A stretch of 64,000 nucleotides of DNA from JBHIKY01 sp042139015 (GTDB taxonomy: Bacteria > Bacillota > Bacilli > Bacillales > Marinococcaceae). Location of the stretch: assembly GCF_042139015.1 (NCBI RefSeq), contig NZ_JBHIKY010000003.1, positions 124,001-188,000 on the forward strand, written 5' to 3'. The position numbers and the translations under genes are program-made. The stretch's first letter is position 1; each line of letters starts with the position of its first letter. The notes beneath the pieces are model-generated. The model ran no database searches and had not been told where the DNA came from. It was given only the letters and a program-made list of their open reading frames with translations. This document shows, one piece after another, positions 34,983 to 43,286 of this stretch.

Positions 34983-36860
34983 CTAGTGAATAAACCTTTT
35001 CTTATAATGACTTAACACGAGCAGCGGAAACAAATATTCATAGCTGTGGTAGTGAATATAAAAACCTCCCGGCAGCCCCTGCCCTTTCGGATAAGCTGTT
35101 GTCCAATCATCCAGCTCTGCGGTCTCCAGTAAAAATCGGACCGCCCTCTTTATTGCTGGTGTCTCTTCTTTTTCCACCGCAAGCAGGCTATCTAATGCCC
35201 ACGCAGTGTGAACCCGTGTACTTACACCGAGGGAGACATATGTCTTTTCCAGGTCGCTTTTACACGATTCCCCCCAGCCGCCGTCATCATTTTGAATAGA
35301 ATAAAGCCATTGAACGGCTTTTTTCACAGCCGAATGACCACTGTGTAATTTTACCGCAGAAAGACCGGTCAACGCTGCCCATGTGCCGTAAATGTAACAA
35401 ATTCCCCAACGTCCGTACCAAGATCCGTCTGCACGCTGATCCTTAACGAGCCAATTGATACCTTGTTTAATGAAGGGCTGAAAACGGTCCGCGTGCGTAT
35501 TCTTACCTAAAAAATTTAACGTTCGACCTGTTAAATCGGCAGTAGAGGGATCCAGAAGAATTTTGCCTCCTCCTTCAACTGGCACCAGGGAAAGAAATGC
35601 CTGATTTACATTCTTTTCAAACGCCGGCCAGCCGCCATCGTTGTTCTGCATCGACACAAGCCATTGCATGGCACGGTCCCAAACCTGCCTCACTTCGGGA
35701 CGATTCAAGGCAAGTTCCCGGATGGACCGCAGCGCAGCCGTAGTATCATCAACATCTGGATTAAAGGTGTTTATATCCGAAAAACCCCAGCCGCCTGGGA
35801 GAGAGCTAGGATTTTGAACGGCCCAATCGCCATAATCGGAATGCTGCCGTGCCAGCAGGTATTCATTGGCTTTTTGAATAGATGGAGCAGTATAAGACTG
35901 TTCTGCCTGCTGAAGGGCATGGCTGACCAGCGCAGTATTCCATACAGATGCCGTTGTAAACTGCATGTGAATTCTCGGCCCAATTTTCGTTTTATATGAT
36001 CGTAATCCCTGCACCGCCCTAACAATGACCGGATGTTCTTTTGGATAGCCTCTGGACAAAAGTGCAAAAATCATCAGAAACGTTGAGCTGAAATAGCTGA
36101 AAAAAGTGCCGTCAGACTCTATTCTGCTCAGCATGTAAGTTTCTGCACGTTCTAACGCCAGCTGATGAAGCTCCTGCGGAAAGCCTATCAATCGCTGAAT
36201 TCCTTGCTGTACTACAGAAAATATGCGTTGACAGGCTTTTCTTTCCTCCTCCCATTCATCGCCGCGATTCTGTAAAAGTAAATCTGATAGATCTGGTGAT
36301 AATGCTGATTTTAAATGAAAGAAATTATCTGCTGCTACTAAGATAGGTGTGAGATTGGCTCTGGCATACACAGAAAACGAGAAAAAATGAATCGGAAAGG
36401 AAGTTGGAAGCAGTATTATTTCAATCATGGAAGGGAGGTGCTTCGGCCAGGGAAGCTGTCCCGTCAGAGCAAGCATCACCTTCGCAAACATGTTGACTTC
36501 TTCTAAGCCGCCGTTTTGAATAATAAACTGCCGCGCCTTTTTCATTCTCGGGTCTTTTTTTTCGACAATTCCAGAATACAAAATCGCATAATAGGCCTCC
36601 GCTGTGGCCGTGAGGTTTCCTTCTTCCTCATCATAAAATAATTTCCACGCCCCGTTTTTCTCCTGCTGTTGAAGAATTCCTTCTGCAAGTGTTTGAATCA
36701 GTTCTTCATCATTTATTTCTAAGGTTCGCAATAAAATAATCATATAGCAATCGGTGGATGTTCCTGTTTCAAAAGGATATGGCCAGGTGCCATCCGGGCT
36801 CTGTTCTTTGATCAAAAGGCTGGTGAGCCTTGTTATTTCAGCATCCACTTGTTGTTTCAT
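34983..36860 (-). CDS. sqhC: Squalene-hopene cyclase family; sporulenol synthase-like
   Basis: Terpene cyclase of 625 residues (B. subtilis SqhC has 632), which in Bacillus turns tetraprenyl-beta-curcumene into sporulenol, a spore membrane lipid. The catalytic DxDD is in NPDVDDTTAAL (about residues 367-377), and several QW repeats are present (QNNDGGWPAFE, DQRADGSWYGRWG, QNDDGGWGES). No signal peptide; membrane-surface enzyme. The partner synthase YtpB is not in this window. The neighbouring divergent gene is DUF2515. Substrate is inferred from length and family; a true squalene-hopene cyclase is the alternative. Confidence 0.85.
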   Translation of the reverse strand: MKQQVDAEITRLTSLLIKEQSPDGTWPYPFETGTSTDCYMIILLRTLEINDEELIQTLAEGILQQQEKNGAWKLFYDEEEGNLTATAEAYYAILYSGIVEKKDPRMKKARQFIIQNGGLEEVNMFAKVMLALTGQLPWPKHLPSMIEIILLPTSFPIHFFSFSVYARANLTPILVAADNFFHLKSALSPDLSDLLLQNRGDEWEEERKACQRIFSVVQQGIQRLIGFPQELHQLALERAETYMLSRIESDGTFFSYFSSTFLMIFALLSRGYPKEHPVIVRAVQGLRSYKTKIGPRIHMQFTTASVWNTALVSHALQQAEQSYTAPSIQKANEYLLARQHSDYGDWAVQNPSSLPGGWGFSDINTFNPDVDDTTAALRSIRELALNRPEVRQVWDRAMQWLVSMQNNDGGWPAFEKNVNQAFLSLVPVEGGGKILLDPSTADLTGRTLNFLGKNTHADRFQPFIKQGINWLVKDQRADGSWYGRWGICYIYGTWAALTGLSAVKLHSGHSAVKKAVQWLYSIQNDDGGWGESCKSDLEKTYVSLGVSTRVHTAWALDSLLAVEKEETPAIKRAVRFLLETAELDDWTTAYPKGQGLPGGFYIHYHSYEYLFPLLVLSHYKKRFIH

Positions 36861-36943
36861 ACTTGTGTCTACCCTCTTTTCCCCGCATTTGTTACATGCT
36901 TATTCCTTTCTGAAAGACGCTATGCGAGAACAGGAGGAGCGGA

Positions 36944-38104
36944 ATGGCAATCCACTGGCTGAACAAAAAGAAACCGCAGTCCAAACCTTACGCAAAATTG
37001 AAAGAAGAAGTAAAGAAAAAAATTCAAGGAAATACAGGTACTTTTCCAAAGCCGCCGCTTACAGCTCATGAAATAAGCTTGATAAAACAAATAAAAGAAG
37101 AAACCAGGCGGTTGAACAGAAATAATGTGACAAGAACGAAGGCGTATCTGGATTTTTATATCCAGCATCCTGATATTCACTGGGCTTTGCTTGGCCACCT
37201 CGTTTCACGCAATGGCGGCTGGCAGATGACCGATTTAAAAGGCGATCTCCTTCCACGGCTGTTAACGGAAAAAGAACAGCGTTATTATTATTCATTTTTA
37301 GAACGAGGCAATTGGCTCATATTTCAAGATGTGTATCCGCAGCTGCTCCTTTACCGGGAAGGTGTCTATTCATCCAGAAATTATTCTTATCTTCTGCCAT
37401 TCATGAATGTATCAGTATTTATGGAGACAATCTGGAATTATTTTTGGAAGCATGGCGACCGCTACCTGCTTGCGATTGCAACGATAATCAATGAACAAAG
37501 CTACCTTGAAAAACGGATAATTCAAAACGATTATTTCAAAAAAACAGTATTAAACACACTCGGCTTTAAGCTGTATGATTTTTTACGTTTCAATCATGTC
37601 ATTATTCCTTTTTACAAAAATCTGAAAGCGAAGAAACCTGCCTTATTAGGGGATACACTGCAGCAATTCGCTTCTCTTCATCACCGTATCATGCTTGGAA
37701 AACGTTTATATTCGCTGCTGTTTCATAATGAAGCATCCTTAGAAGGCGCACTGCGCTGGGCCATCCACCATCCTCATACAGGCTCAAGACAAGACTATTG
37801 GGGGCACCTGTTTCATTCTATTAATGAAACGCTGCCAGGCACTGTGTACCGGCCCCGCACAAGAAAATGCAGGCTCAAAAAAGGGGCAGACCGGCTTTAC
37901 AGCCCTCCGCTCAAGTATGCGTGGGCGGATACAGATCACTCCGAAACCGAAAAAGGAGACTGGCTGAAGGATTGGAGAGTGGTTGATTATTTAATAGAAG
38001 AAAAATATACAGACGGAGGCATATATGAGGAGTACTGTAAAACACTCGAAGCGATCGAACATACCATTATTACCAAAAAAGCCATCTTCTTCAGACCAGA
38101 ATAA
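36944..38104 (+). CDS. DUF2515 family protein (YppC-like)
   Basis: A 386-residue cytoplasmic protein. The segment TRTKAYLDFYIQHPDIHWALL with LVSRNGGWQMTDLKGDLLP (about residues 65-105) is typical of DUF2515, whose B. subtilis member is YppC; function is unknown. The gene is divergent from the cyclase with an 83-base gap, and GGAGGAG precedes the ATG. It overlaps the next gene by 80 bases. A role in spore or membrane lipids can be guessed only from the neighbour. Confidence 0.78.
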   Translation: MAIHWLNKKKPQSKPYAKLKEEVKKKIQGNTGTFPKPPLTAHEISLIKQIKEETRRLNRNNVTRTKAYLDFYIQHPDIHWALLGHLVSRNGGWQMTDLKGDLLPRLLTEKEQRYYYSFLERGNWLIFQDVYPQLLLYREGVYSSRNYSYLLPFMNVSVFMETIWNYFWKHGDRYLLAIATIINEQSYLEKRIIQNDYFKKTVLNTLGFKLYDFLRFNHVIIPFYKNLKAKKPALLGDTLQQFASLHHRIMLGKRLYSLLFHNEASLEGALRWAIHHPHTGSRQDYWGHLFHSINETLPGTVYRPRTRKCRLKKGADRLYSPPLKYAWADTDHSETEKGDWLKDWRVVDYLIEEKYTDGGIYEEYCKTLEAIEHTIITKKAIFFRPE

Positions 38105-38489
38105 AAAAAGGTCTGCCTTTCTTCTCACAGCGCTGACTGCCGCTTTGGCAGGCACCTATTTGGATTTGTACTTTGTCGGAAATGGGCTGTATCACTTCCC
38201 GGCGCGGCCGTTTCCAGAGATTTTTCCAATTCATATCGTTTTTACCCTGGCAGCCCTGCCTATAATAACAATCTTATTTTTAATTACGGCCAGCTGTCTT
38301 CAGCCCGCTGCACGAATGATACTTGGCCTGCTGATGTGCATAGGGGCAGCTGTGGGTGAGCAGATCAGTGAACAACTCGGCTGGTTTGCTCACCACCCAG
38401 CATGGAAACACAGCTATTCTTTTTTTGGTTATATGATTTTCCTTATGATCATGTGGCAGATTTTCAAATACTTTTCCAGGTCACGCTAA
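38025..38489 (+). CDS. Small membrane protein, CBO0543-like family
   Basis: A 154-residue protein with a basic N-terminus (about 1-30) and four hydrophobic segments (about 32-52, 65-85, 92-110 and 132-146). Phrases such as YLDLYFVGNGLYHFP, RPFPEIF and KHSYSFFGY resemble the CBO0543 family of Firmicutes membrane proteins of unknown role. It starts inside the 3' end of the DUF2515 gene (80-base overlap); GGAGG lies 6 bases before the ATG, so translation of both frames is expected. Confidence 0.65.
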   Translation: MRSTVKHSKRSNIPLLPKKPSSSDQNKKRSAFLLTALTAALAGTYLDLYFVGNGLYHFPARPFPEIFPIHIVFTLAALPIITILFLITASCLQPAARMILGLLMCIGAAVGEQISEQLGWFAHHPAWKHSYSFFGYMIFLMIMWQIFKYFSRSR

Positions 38490-38525
38490 CTGTCTATCCC
38501 TCTCTCTCCTTTATAAACAACTGCC

Positions 38526-39164
38526 TCAGGCAGAAAAGACTAGTCTGATAAATTGAAATAAAAAATAAATACTATACCCAAGAACGGCTGAGCCACTCAA
38601 TAGCAGCAGCACCTGCCTTTTTCTTTTATTCAGCCAACGATTTCCAAGATACACCAGATATGCAAGCAGCATAAACCAGATAAATGCTCCTGCAAGGACA
38701 GCTGCAGGGTAAACTGCAGATATGTCGCCGTTACTATCAAGTATTGGAGTAAGAAGTCCCATCCACCATAAAAATGTAAAAGGATTAAATGCGGTGATAG
38801 CTGCTCCCGTCCAAAAGGCTTTCGCATAATGGCGGAACGGTTTAGTTATTCTCTTAATTCGCTTGCCTCCCACCGCTTCCACGGTTTTCATTTCTTTAAA
38901 AATCCCCCAGGACACGTATAAAAGCACGATACTCCCAAACAGCCAGAGAAATGTAACGATCATCGAATTCGAATCTATGAAAGGCATTAACCACCATAAT
39001 ATCGCAAGTAGAATAACCGCATCTCCTGCAACTGCTCCCGCTCCCACGGAGATTGAGGAGGACAAACCGTATCTTGTCCCGTGCTTAATTTCTTCTCCAT
39101 TGCTTGGACAGGTTGGGGAAGATACAAATCCAATGAAAAAACCGCTTAATATTAATTGCAGCAT
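38526..39164 (-). CDS. LysE-family amino acid exporter
   Basis: A 212-residue membrane protein with six hydrophobic segments. The N-terminal FFIGFVSSPTCPSNGE and GAGAVAGDAV (about residues 42-51), and mid-protein FNPFTFLWWMGL (about 125-136) follow the LysE/RhtB pattern. These proteins export amino acids or related metabolites. The usual Pro-Gly-Pro near residue 18 is replaced by PTCPSN, typical of a divergent subgroup. It lies downstream of arsR with a palindromic operator in front, so the regulator probably controls it. Confidence 0.85.
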   Translation of the reverse strand: MLQLILSGFFIGFVSSPTCPSNGEEIKHGTRYGLSSSISVGAGAVAGDAVILLAILWWLMPFIDSNSMIVTFLWLFGSIVLLYVSWGIFKEMKTVEAVGGKRIKRITKPFRHYAKAFWTGAAITAFNPFTFLWWMGLLTPILDSNGDISAVYPAAVLAGAFIWFMLLAYLVYLGNRWLNKRKRQVLLLLSGSAVLGYSIYFLFQFIRLVFSA

Positions 39165-39192
39165 AACATTCTCTCCTCTTGTCTATAATTCT

Positions 39193-39216
39193 ATATTTCG
39201 ATAACAATCGAAATAT
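39193..39216. promoter_or_regulatory. Palindromic operator between arsR and lysE
   Basis: ATATTTCGAT-AACA-ATCGAAATAT is a perfect 10-bp inverted repeat 29 bases before the lysE ATG. Its form and position next to an ArsR gene fit an ArsR/SmtB operator that controls lysE. Confidence 0.7.
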
Positions 39217-39230
39217 TAAATCAAAAAAAT

Positions 39231-39557
39231 TTATTCTCCTTTCGCCTGCTGAAAAAACATAATTATTTTATCTACTGTCGCTTGTTCAACCCAGCATTCA
39301 ATATTTTTTCCTTTTCGATCCATTCGAATTAAACCTGCCTGCCTTAATTCTTTTAAATGGTGAGAAACTGTAGACGGGGCAATATTCAGCCCTTCTCCCA
39401 ATTCTCCCACCGTTAAGCGCATTTCTCTTTCTGTACTGAGTTCACCCGGGATGCAGTATTTCGCTAAATACAGAAACACATGAAGGCGGTGTTCATTGGA
39501 AAGCGCTTTGAACATTGCACTAAACTCCATCGTATTTTCATTTTTATTATTCGACAT
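39231..39557 (-). CDS. ArsR-family regulator (apparently leaderless)
   Basis: A 108-residue winged-helix repressor. FKALSNEHRLHVFLYL (about residues 16-31) starts the DNA-binding domain and LNIAPSTVSHHLKELRQAGL (in two parts, about 62-81) is the recognition helix. No CxCxxC-type metal site is seen, so the signal is probably not arsenic. A longer frame reaches 39695, but a consensus promoter places transcription start at the A of ATG 39557, and no Shine-Dalgarno is present. It likely controls lysE. Confidence 0.85.
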   Translation of the reverse strand: MSNNKNENTMEFSAMFKALSNEHRLHVFLYLAKYCIPGELSTEREMRLTVGELGEGLNIAPSTVSHHLKELRQAGLIRMDRKGKNIECWVEQATVDKIIMFFQQAKGE

Positions 39558-39564
39558 ATTTAGA

Positions 39565-39593
39565 AATATAAATGAATTATCCTCTCTTGTCAA
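39565..39593 (-). promoter_or_regulatory. Consensus sigma-A promoter of arsR
   Basis: TTGACA (39588-39593) and TATATT (39565-39570) on the minus strand are separated by exactly 17 bases. The ATG begins 7 bases after the -10 box, where transcription is expected to start. Confidence 0.85.
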
Positions 39594-39691
39594 CCACAAC
39601 ATCTGGTGGAGAGGTTTCCCGGTAAGGGGTAAAACAGACACTTGGAGGTGGAAATCGGGCCGCAGGGCGCTTTCCCACTTTCCCCGTTCAT

Positions 39692-40519
39692 TCACGTCTT
39701 GAACAATGTACCTTCCAGTGCCCGGATGTAGCGATCGGCTGATCTTTGGACAGCTTCATCTGCATTTTTCGGAATGTTTTTATGAAAGGCATTGTAAATT
39801 CGGTCGAATGAGAGCCCGCCGACGCGTTCAGCCATCTCTTTCACTTTCTCTGCGGGAAGCGGAATTAAATTGGGATAACTGTACATAAAGCTCACCCAGT
39901 CCGTATCTTCAACAACCTGAATAATATCTCCGGTAAAAAGAAGTCCTTTTCGCTTTTGAACAGGTAGGCAGTGTAACACCGCTCCACCTTTGAAATGCCC
40001 GCCGAGACGGTGAACAGACATATCTTCTGTCAGCTTTTTTTCCTCTCCGTTCCAAAACTTAATCTGCTCTTCCTGCTTCATCACCCACTGGCTGTCATCC
40101 TCGTGAATATAAATTGACGCATCAAATGTCTCAGCCCATTCAAGCTGCGTGGAATAATAATGAGGATGAGAAAGAGCAATCGCATCAATTCCTCCCAGCT
40201 CACGGATAGAAGTAATAGTGTACTCATCTAGGTAGGTAATGCAGTCCCACAACACGTGGAAACCGTTGTTCTTAACGAGATAAGCAGTCTGGCCAATTCC
40301 AAATCCGGGTTTTGTCGTTATGCTATAAACTCCTTCTTCTTCCTTCAGAATCTCATTTTTATACTTGCCGCTGCGGCGAATTTCCTCCAGCGTTGTCCAT
40401 TTCTGGCCCTCCGGATGGACATACTGTCTTTCTTCCTCACAAATCGCGCAGAACTCCGGAGGCTGTTCGCTTGGTGGATACTGAACGCCGCAGGTGACAC
40501 ATATATATTTCTGTAACAT
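39692..40519 (-). CDS. MBL-fold metallohydrolase with N-terminal zinc-ribbon
   Basis: A 275-residue protein. Residues 1-30 hold CVTCGVQYPPSEQ and CAICEEE, a four-cysteine rubredoxin-like zinc-ribbon. The metallo-beta-lactamase domain follows with SHPHYYST (about residue 117; an incomplete HxHxDH), GGHFKGGAVLHCL (about 175) and FTGDIIQV (about 195). The change in the metal motif suggests altered metal binding. Substrate is unknown; members of this type are found next to regulators in several bacilli. The upstream region holds the second TTTCCAC array. Confidence 0.82.
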   Translation of the reverse strand: MLQKYICVTCGVQYPPSEQPPEFCAICEEERQYVHPEGQKWTTLEEIRRSGKYKNEILKEEEGVYSITTKPGFGIGQTAYLVKNNGFHVLWDCITYLDEYTITSIRELGGIDAIALSHPHYYSTQLEWAETFDASIYIHEDDSQWVMKQEEQIKFWNGEEKKLTEDMSVHRLGGHFKGGAVLHCLPVQKRKGLLFTGDIIQVVEDTDWVSFMYSYPNLIPLPAEKVKEMAERVGGLSFDRIYNAFHKNIPKNADEAVQRSADRYIRALEGTLFKT

Positions 40520-40590
40520 CTCGTCCTCCTTTTTATAGAAGTCTCCAATTCTATACCCTAAATGGTTGATTAAAAAGCAGTATGAGTGCT

Positions 40591-40754
40591 TTTGCCCCCT
40601 GCTATTTCCACGGGACGATTTCCACGTTCAAGCATCTGGTTTCCACCGTGCCGAAATTTTTTCACGCTTTGACGCAGGCATTTCCACCGTCTTGGTGTGG
40701 TTTCCCCCGCTCCCGTCCATTTTCCCAGATAAAGTGTTCTTTTCCCACTTCCCC
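40591..40754. repeat. Second 20-bp TTTCCAC array
   Basis: TTTCC-type cores start at 40605, 40619, 40640, 40660, 40681, 40701, 40721 and 40741; from 40619 on the spacing is 20-21 bases. On the minus strand the array (GTGGAAA type) starts directly after the TGA stop of the WYL regulator gene. Sequence between the cores differs from the 2268-2770 array, so only the core and the period are shared. Confidence 0.85.
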
Positions 40755-41714
40755 TCACACTTCATATAAATCCAGCACTTCTTCTGCTCTATTTATAATT
40801 TTACAAATCACAGATTTTGGAGAAATCACTTTCATCTCCCGGCCGAAGCCTATGAGAAAATGAACCGCTTCCTCTTCCGTAGGAAAAGTTAATTCAACCT
40901 CGGTCCATCCTCCAACTTTCTGAAGTTCCTTGATTTGTACAAAGTGACCGGTAAACACGATACGCTGATATGCTTTAGAAGAAGCTGTCACCTTCACATG
41001 GAACTCTGGAATTTTTTGAATGAAGGACTGTTTTGATGACTCCCAGTAAGCAGGCAGATGAAAATCGCCGGGCCTGGTGAAGTGCTCTTCTGTGAGAGTT
41101 GTTTCCAAAATACGTGACACGCGGTAGCTCCTCAGCTCGTCATGTTCATTTAAGGCCGCAGCGTACCATGAGCTTCCCTTTGCCACAAGGCCAAGCGGCT
41201 TAATTCTATATTCTTTTCTCTCTCCGCTGCCTTTTTTATAGAGGATATGAACAATTTGTTCCTCCATCACCGTTTTTTGCAGCACTTCCAGGACCGAATT
41301 GGTCTGCGTTGCACTGCTTCGCCACGTTCCCATATCCACATAGATTCGTTCCCACAAATGCTGCGCATTTTTGCGTGACTGCTCCGGCAGCGATACCAGC
41401 AGTTTATTAATTAAATCAGTTCTTGAGATATCCAAATTTAAATCCGAAAGGATCTTTTCAGAAGGAGGTAAAAAGAAAGACAATATCTCTTTTTCCTTGA
41501 ACCAGCTTAATCGCTGCTTCCAATCATCTACAAGCCTCCACCCTCCTGCTTTTCCTCTTTCTGCATAAACTGGAATCCCGATTGCACTCAGTGCTTCCAT
41601 GTCCCGGTGTATCGTGCGCTGCGATACCTCTAATTCATCCGCAAGCTTACTGGTAGGAAGCACTTCTCCATATTGGAGCAGTATCAATATTTTTATCATT
41701 CTTTCCGCCTTCAT
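40755..41714 (-). CDS. WYL-domain HTH regulator (YafY/PafC-like)
   Basis: A 319-residue regulator. The N-terminal helix-turn-helix is LADELEVSQRTIHRDMEAL (about residues 24-42) with the following wing AERGKAGGWRL. The WYL domain (about 138-215) has YRIKPLGLVAKGSSWYAAAL and a later FxRxxxL-type pattern, and a C-terminal WCX region ends the protein. These regulators respond to nucleic-acid or nucleotide-like ligands and usually control an adjacent gene, here probably the divergent SDR gene. It is followed directly by the second repeat array. Confidence 0.9.
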   Translation of the reverse strand: MKAERMIKILILLQYGEVLPTSKLADELEVSQRTIHRDMEALSAIGIPVYAERGKAGGWRLVDDWKQRLSWFKEKEILSFFLPPSEKILSDLNLDISRTDLINKLLVSLPEQSRKNAQHLWERIYVDMGTWRSSATQTNSVLEVLQKTVMEEQIVHILYKKGSGERKEYRIKPLGLVAKGSSWYAAALNEHDELRSYRVSRILETTLTEEHFTRPGDFHLPAYWESSKQSFIQKIPEFHVKVTASSKAYQRIVFTGHFVQIKELQKVGGWTEVELTFPTEEEAVHFLIGFGREMKVISPKSVICKIINRAEEVLDLYEV

Positions 41715-41744
41715 TAGAATGACTCCCTAAAATAAATTTTAATT

Positions 41745-41761
41745 ATGACAGTATATGTCAT
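41745..41761. promoter_or_regulatory. Candidate operator for the WYL regulator
   Basis: ATGACA-GTATA-TGTCAT is a perfect 6-bp inverted repeat in the divergent region between the WYL regulator and the SDR gene. TGACA-type inverted repeats are typical for YafY-like regulators. Confidence 0.6.
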
Positions 41762-41810
41762 GTTTTTATTTTACCCTTTAAGTAATAAAAGAGAAAGGAT
41801 GATTGCTGAG

Positions 41811-42677
41811 ATGCCAACGCTGAAAGGTAAAACAGCACTTGTCGCAGGCGCCACAAGAGGTGCAGGCCGAGCGATAGCTGTAAAATTAGGAGAAGCTGGA
41901 GCGACTGTTTATGTAACCGGCCGTACGACAAGATCGAAACCTTCTCCCATGCAGCGCCGCGAGACGATTGAGGAAACGGCAGAGTTAGTGACAGCTGCCG
42001 GAGGTCATGGCATTGGTGTAAGGGTCGACCATACTGTGCAGAGAGAAGTAAAACAGCTGCTAGAAAGAATAAACGAGGAACAGCAGGGCCAGCTGGACAT
42101 TTTAGTGAACGATGTTTGGGGAGGCGACCCTCTCAGTCAGTGGGGAAAGGATATAGGAGAGCATAGTGTTGAGATGGGGCTGCAAATGCAAAAGCAGGCT
42201 GTTCATTCGCATCTCATCACCACGCATTATGCTGTCCCACTGATGAAAAAGAACATGAGCGGGTTAATCATTGAAATTACCGACGGAACCACCCAGGATT
42301 ATCGTGGAAACGTCTATTACAGTTTGGCAAAGATCTCTAACATTCATATAGCAAAAGCACTTGCAGAGGAGCTTAAAGACTATCATATTACGTCACTGGC
42401 ACTGACCCCAGGATTTCTCCGTTCCGAAGCCATGCTGGATCTGTTTGGGGTTACCGAAGATAATTGGCAGGAAGGAGCAAAGCAGGAAAAACACTTCATT
42501 GCCTCTGAGTCACCCTATTATATAGGAGAAGCCTTAAAGCATCTCGCTGTCGATCCAGAAGTACGGAGGTTTAACGGCATGGCTCTGAGTACCTGGGGAC
42601 TTTCGGAGATTTATAATTTTAAAGATGCGGACGGCACCCAGCCGCACTGGGGCAGATATTTTGAAAAGCACGTGTAA
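41811..42677 (+). CDS. Short-chain dehydrogenase/reductase
   Basis: A 288-residue Rossmann-fold oxidoreductase. The nucleotide motif is GATRGAGRAIA (about residues 14-24), VTGRTTR (about 36-42) suggests NADP preference through its Arg residues, and the catalytic Tyr-x-x-x-Lys is YYSLAK (about residues 178-183), with ITDGT before it. The usual NNAG motif is NDVWGG, which marks the DHRS1-like subgroup. The start ATG 41811 has AAAGGA at 11 bases; two earlier ATG codons have poorer signals. It is divergent from the WYL regulator and probably its target. Confidence 0.85.
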   Translation: MPTLKGKTALVAGATRGAGRAIAVKLGEAGATVYVTGRTTRSKPSPMQRRETIEETAELVTAAGGHGIGVRVDHTVQREVKQLLERINEEQQGQLDILVNDVWGGDPLSQWGKDIGEHSVEMGLQMQKQAVHSHLITTHYAVPLMKKNMSGLIIEITDGTTQDYRGNVYYSLAKISNIHIAKALAEELKDYHITSLALTPGFLRSEAMLDLFGVTEDNWQEGAKQEKHFIASESPYYIGEALKHLAVDPEVRRFNGMALSTWGLSEIYNFKDADGTQPHWGRYFEKHV

Positions 42678-42726
42678 AAAAACGTGCTTTTCCTCTAAGT
42701 CCAATCCGATCAGGCATCAATGTTAA

Positions 42727-43266
42727 TCATGCCGCCAGAAGAAAGCGAATGAGGCCTGACAACGCAAAAAAGAAAAGGAGGGTACCGAAACCAATCCCTG
42801 TAACAGCACTTGCAGCAACATTCAGCTTTCTAGATATCGGTAACGACATAAGTGACGTCCCCGTAAGCAGCACTCCTAATACAATCAAGCTTCCATCCTG
42901 AAAGATACTAGTTAACCAGAAAAAATGAATTCCGACAATAAAAGCGATCCAGGGGGCAACATATTCTTTTAATCTTCTTTTTAATAAAACAATTGCGCCA
43001 ATCCCGGCTAGAAAAAATTCAATCCAGACGAAAACTATATAACGATGAAATGTAGTTGTAACAGACAGGGCTGTGGCTTCCTGCCAATGGGTCACACTCA
43101 GGTATACCCCGAACAAACAGACAACCATTGCCAGGACAGAAGCTGCCCCTAAATATTTGCGCCAGCTTTTTCTCGGGTTTTCCTGTGCCCAGCCAAACCA
43201 CATAAAGCTGAACATCCCAAAAATGCCGGTATACATTGCGTAATCTCTTATATACTCCACTTCCAT
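42727..43266 (-). CDS. Hypothetical membrane protein
   Basis: A 179-residue protein with about six hydrophobic segments (near residues 12-27, 38-57, 72-95, 104-120, 125-140 and 152-176). No family recognised. GGGAGGAG precedes the ATG. It starts 20 bases after the probable real stop of the DUF4349 gene and may be cotranscribed with it. Confidence 0.75.
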   Translation of the reverse strand: MEVEYIRDYAMYTGIFGMFSFMWFGWAQENPRKSWRKYLGAASVLAMVVCLFGVYLSVTHWQEATALSVTTTFHRYIVFVWIEFFLAGIGAIVLLKRRLKEYVAPWIAFIVGIHFFWLTSIFQDGSLIVLGVLLTGTSLMSLPISRKLNVAASAVTGIGFGTLLFFFALSGLIRFLLAA

Positions 43267-43286
43267 TTCTCCTCCCCGCCGCCATC

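Noticed and set aside
36944..38104. Tetraprenyl-beta-curcumene synthase (YtpB) as partner of the cyclase
   Set aside because: The protein shows the DUF2515 pattern and not the Asp-rich motifs expected for YtpB.
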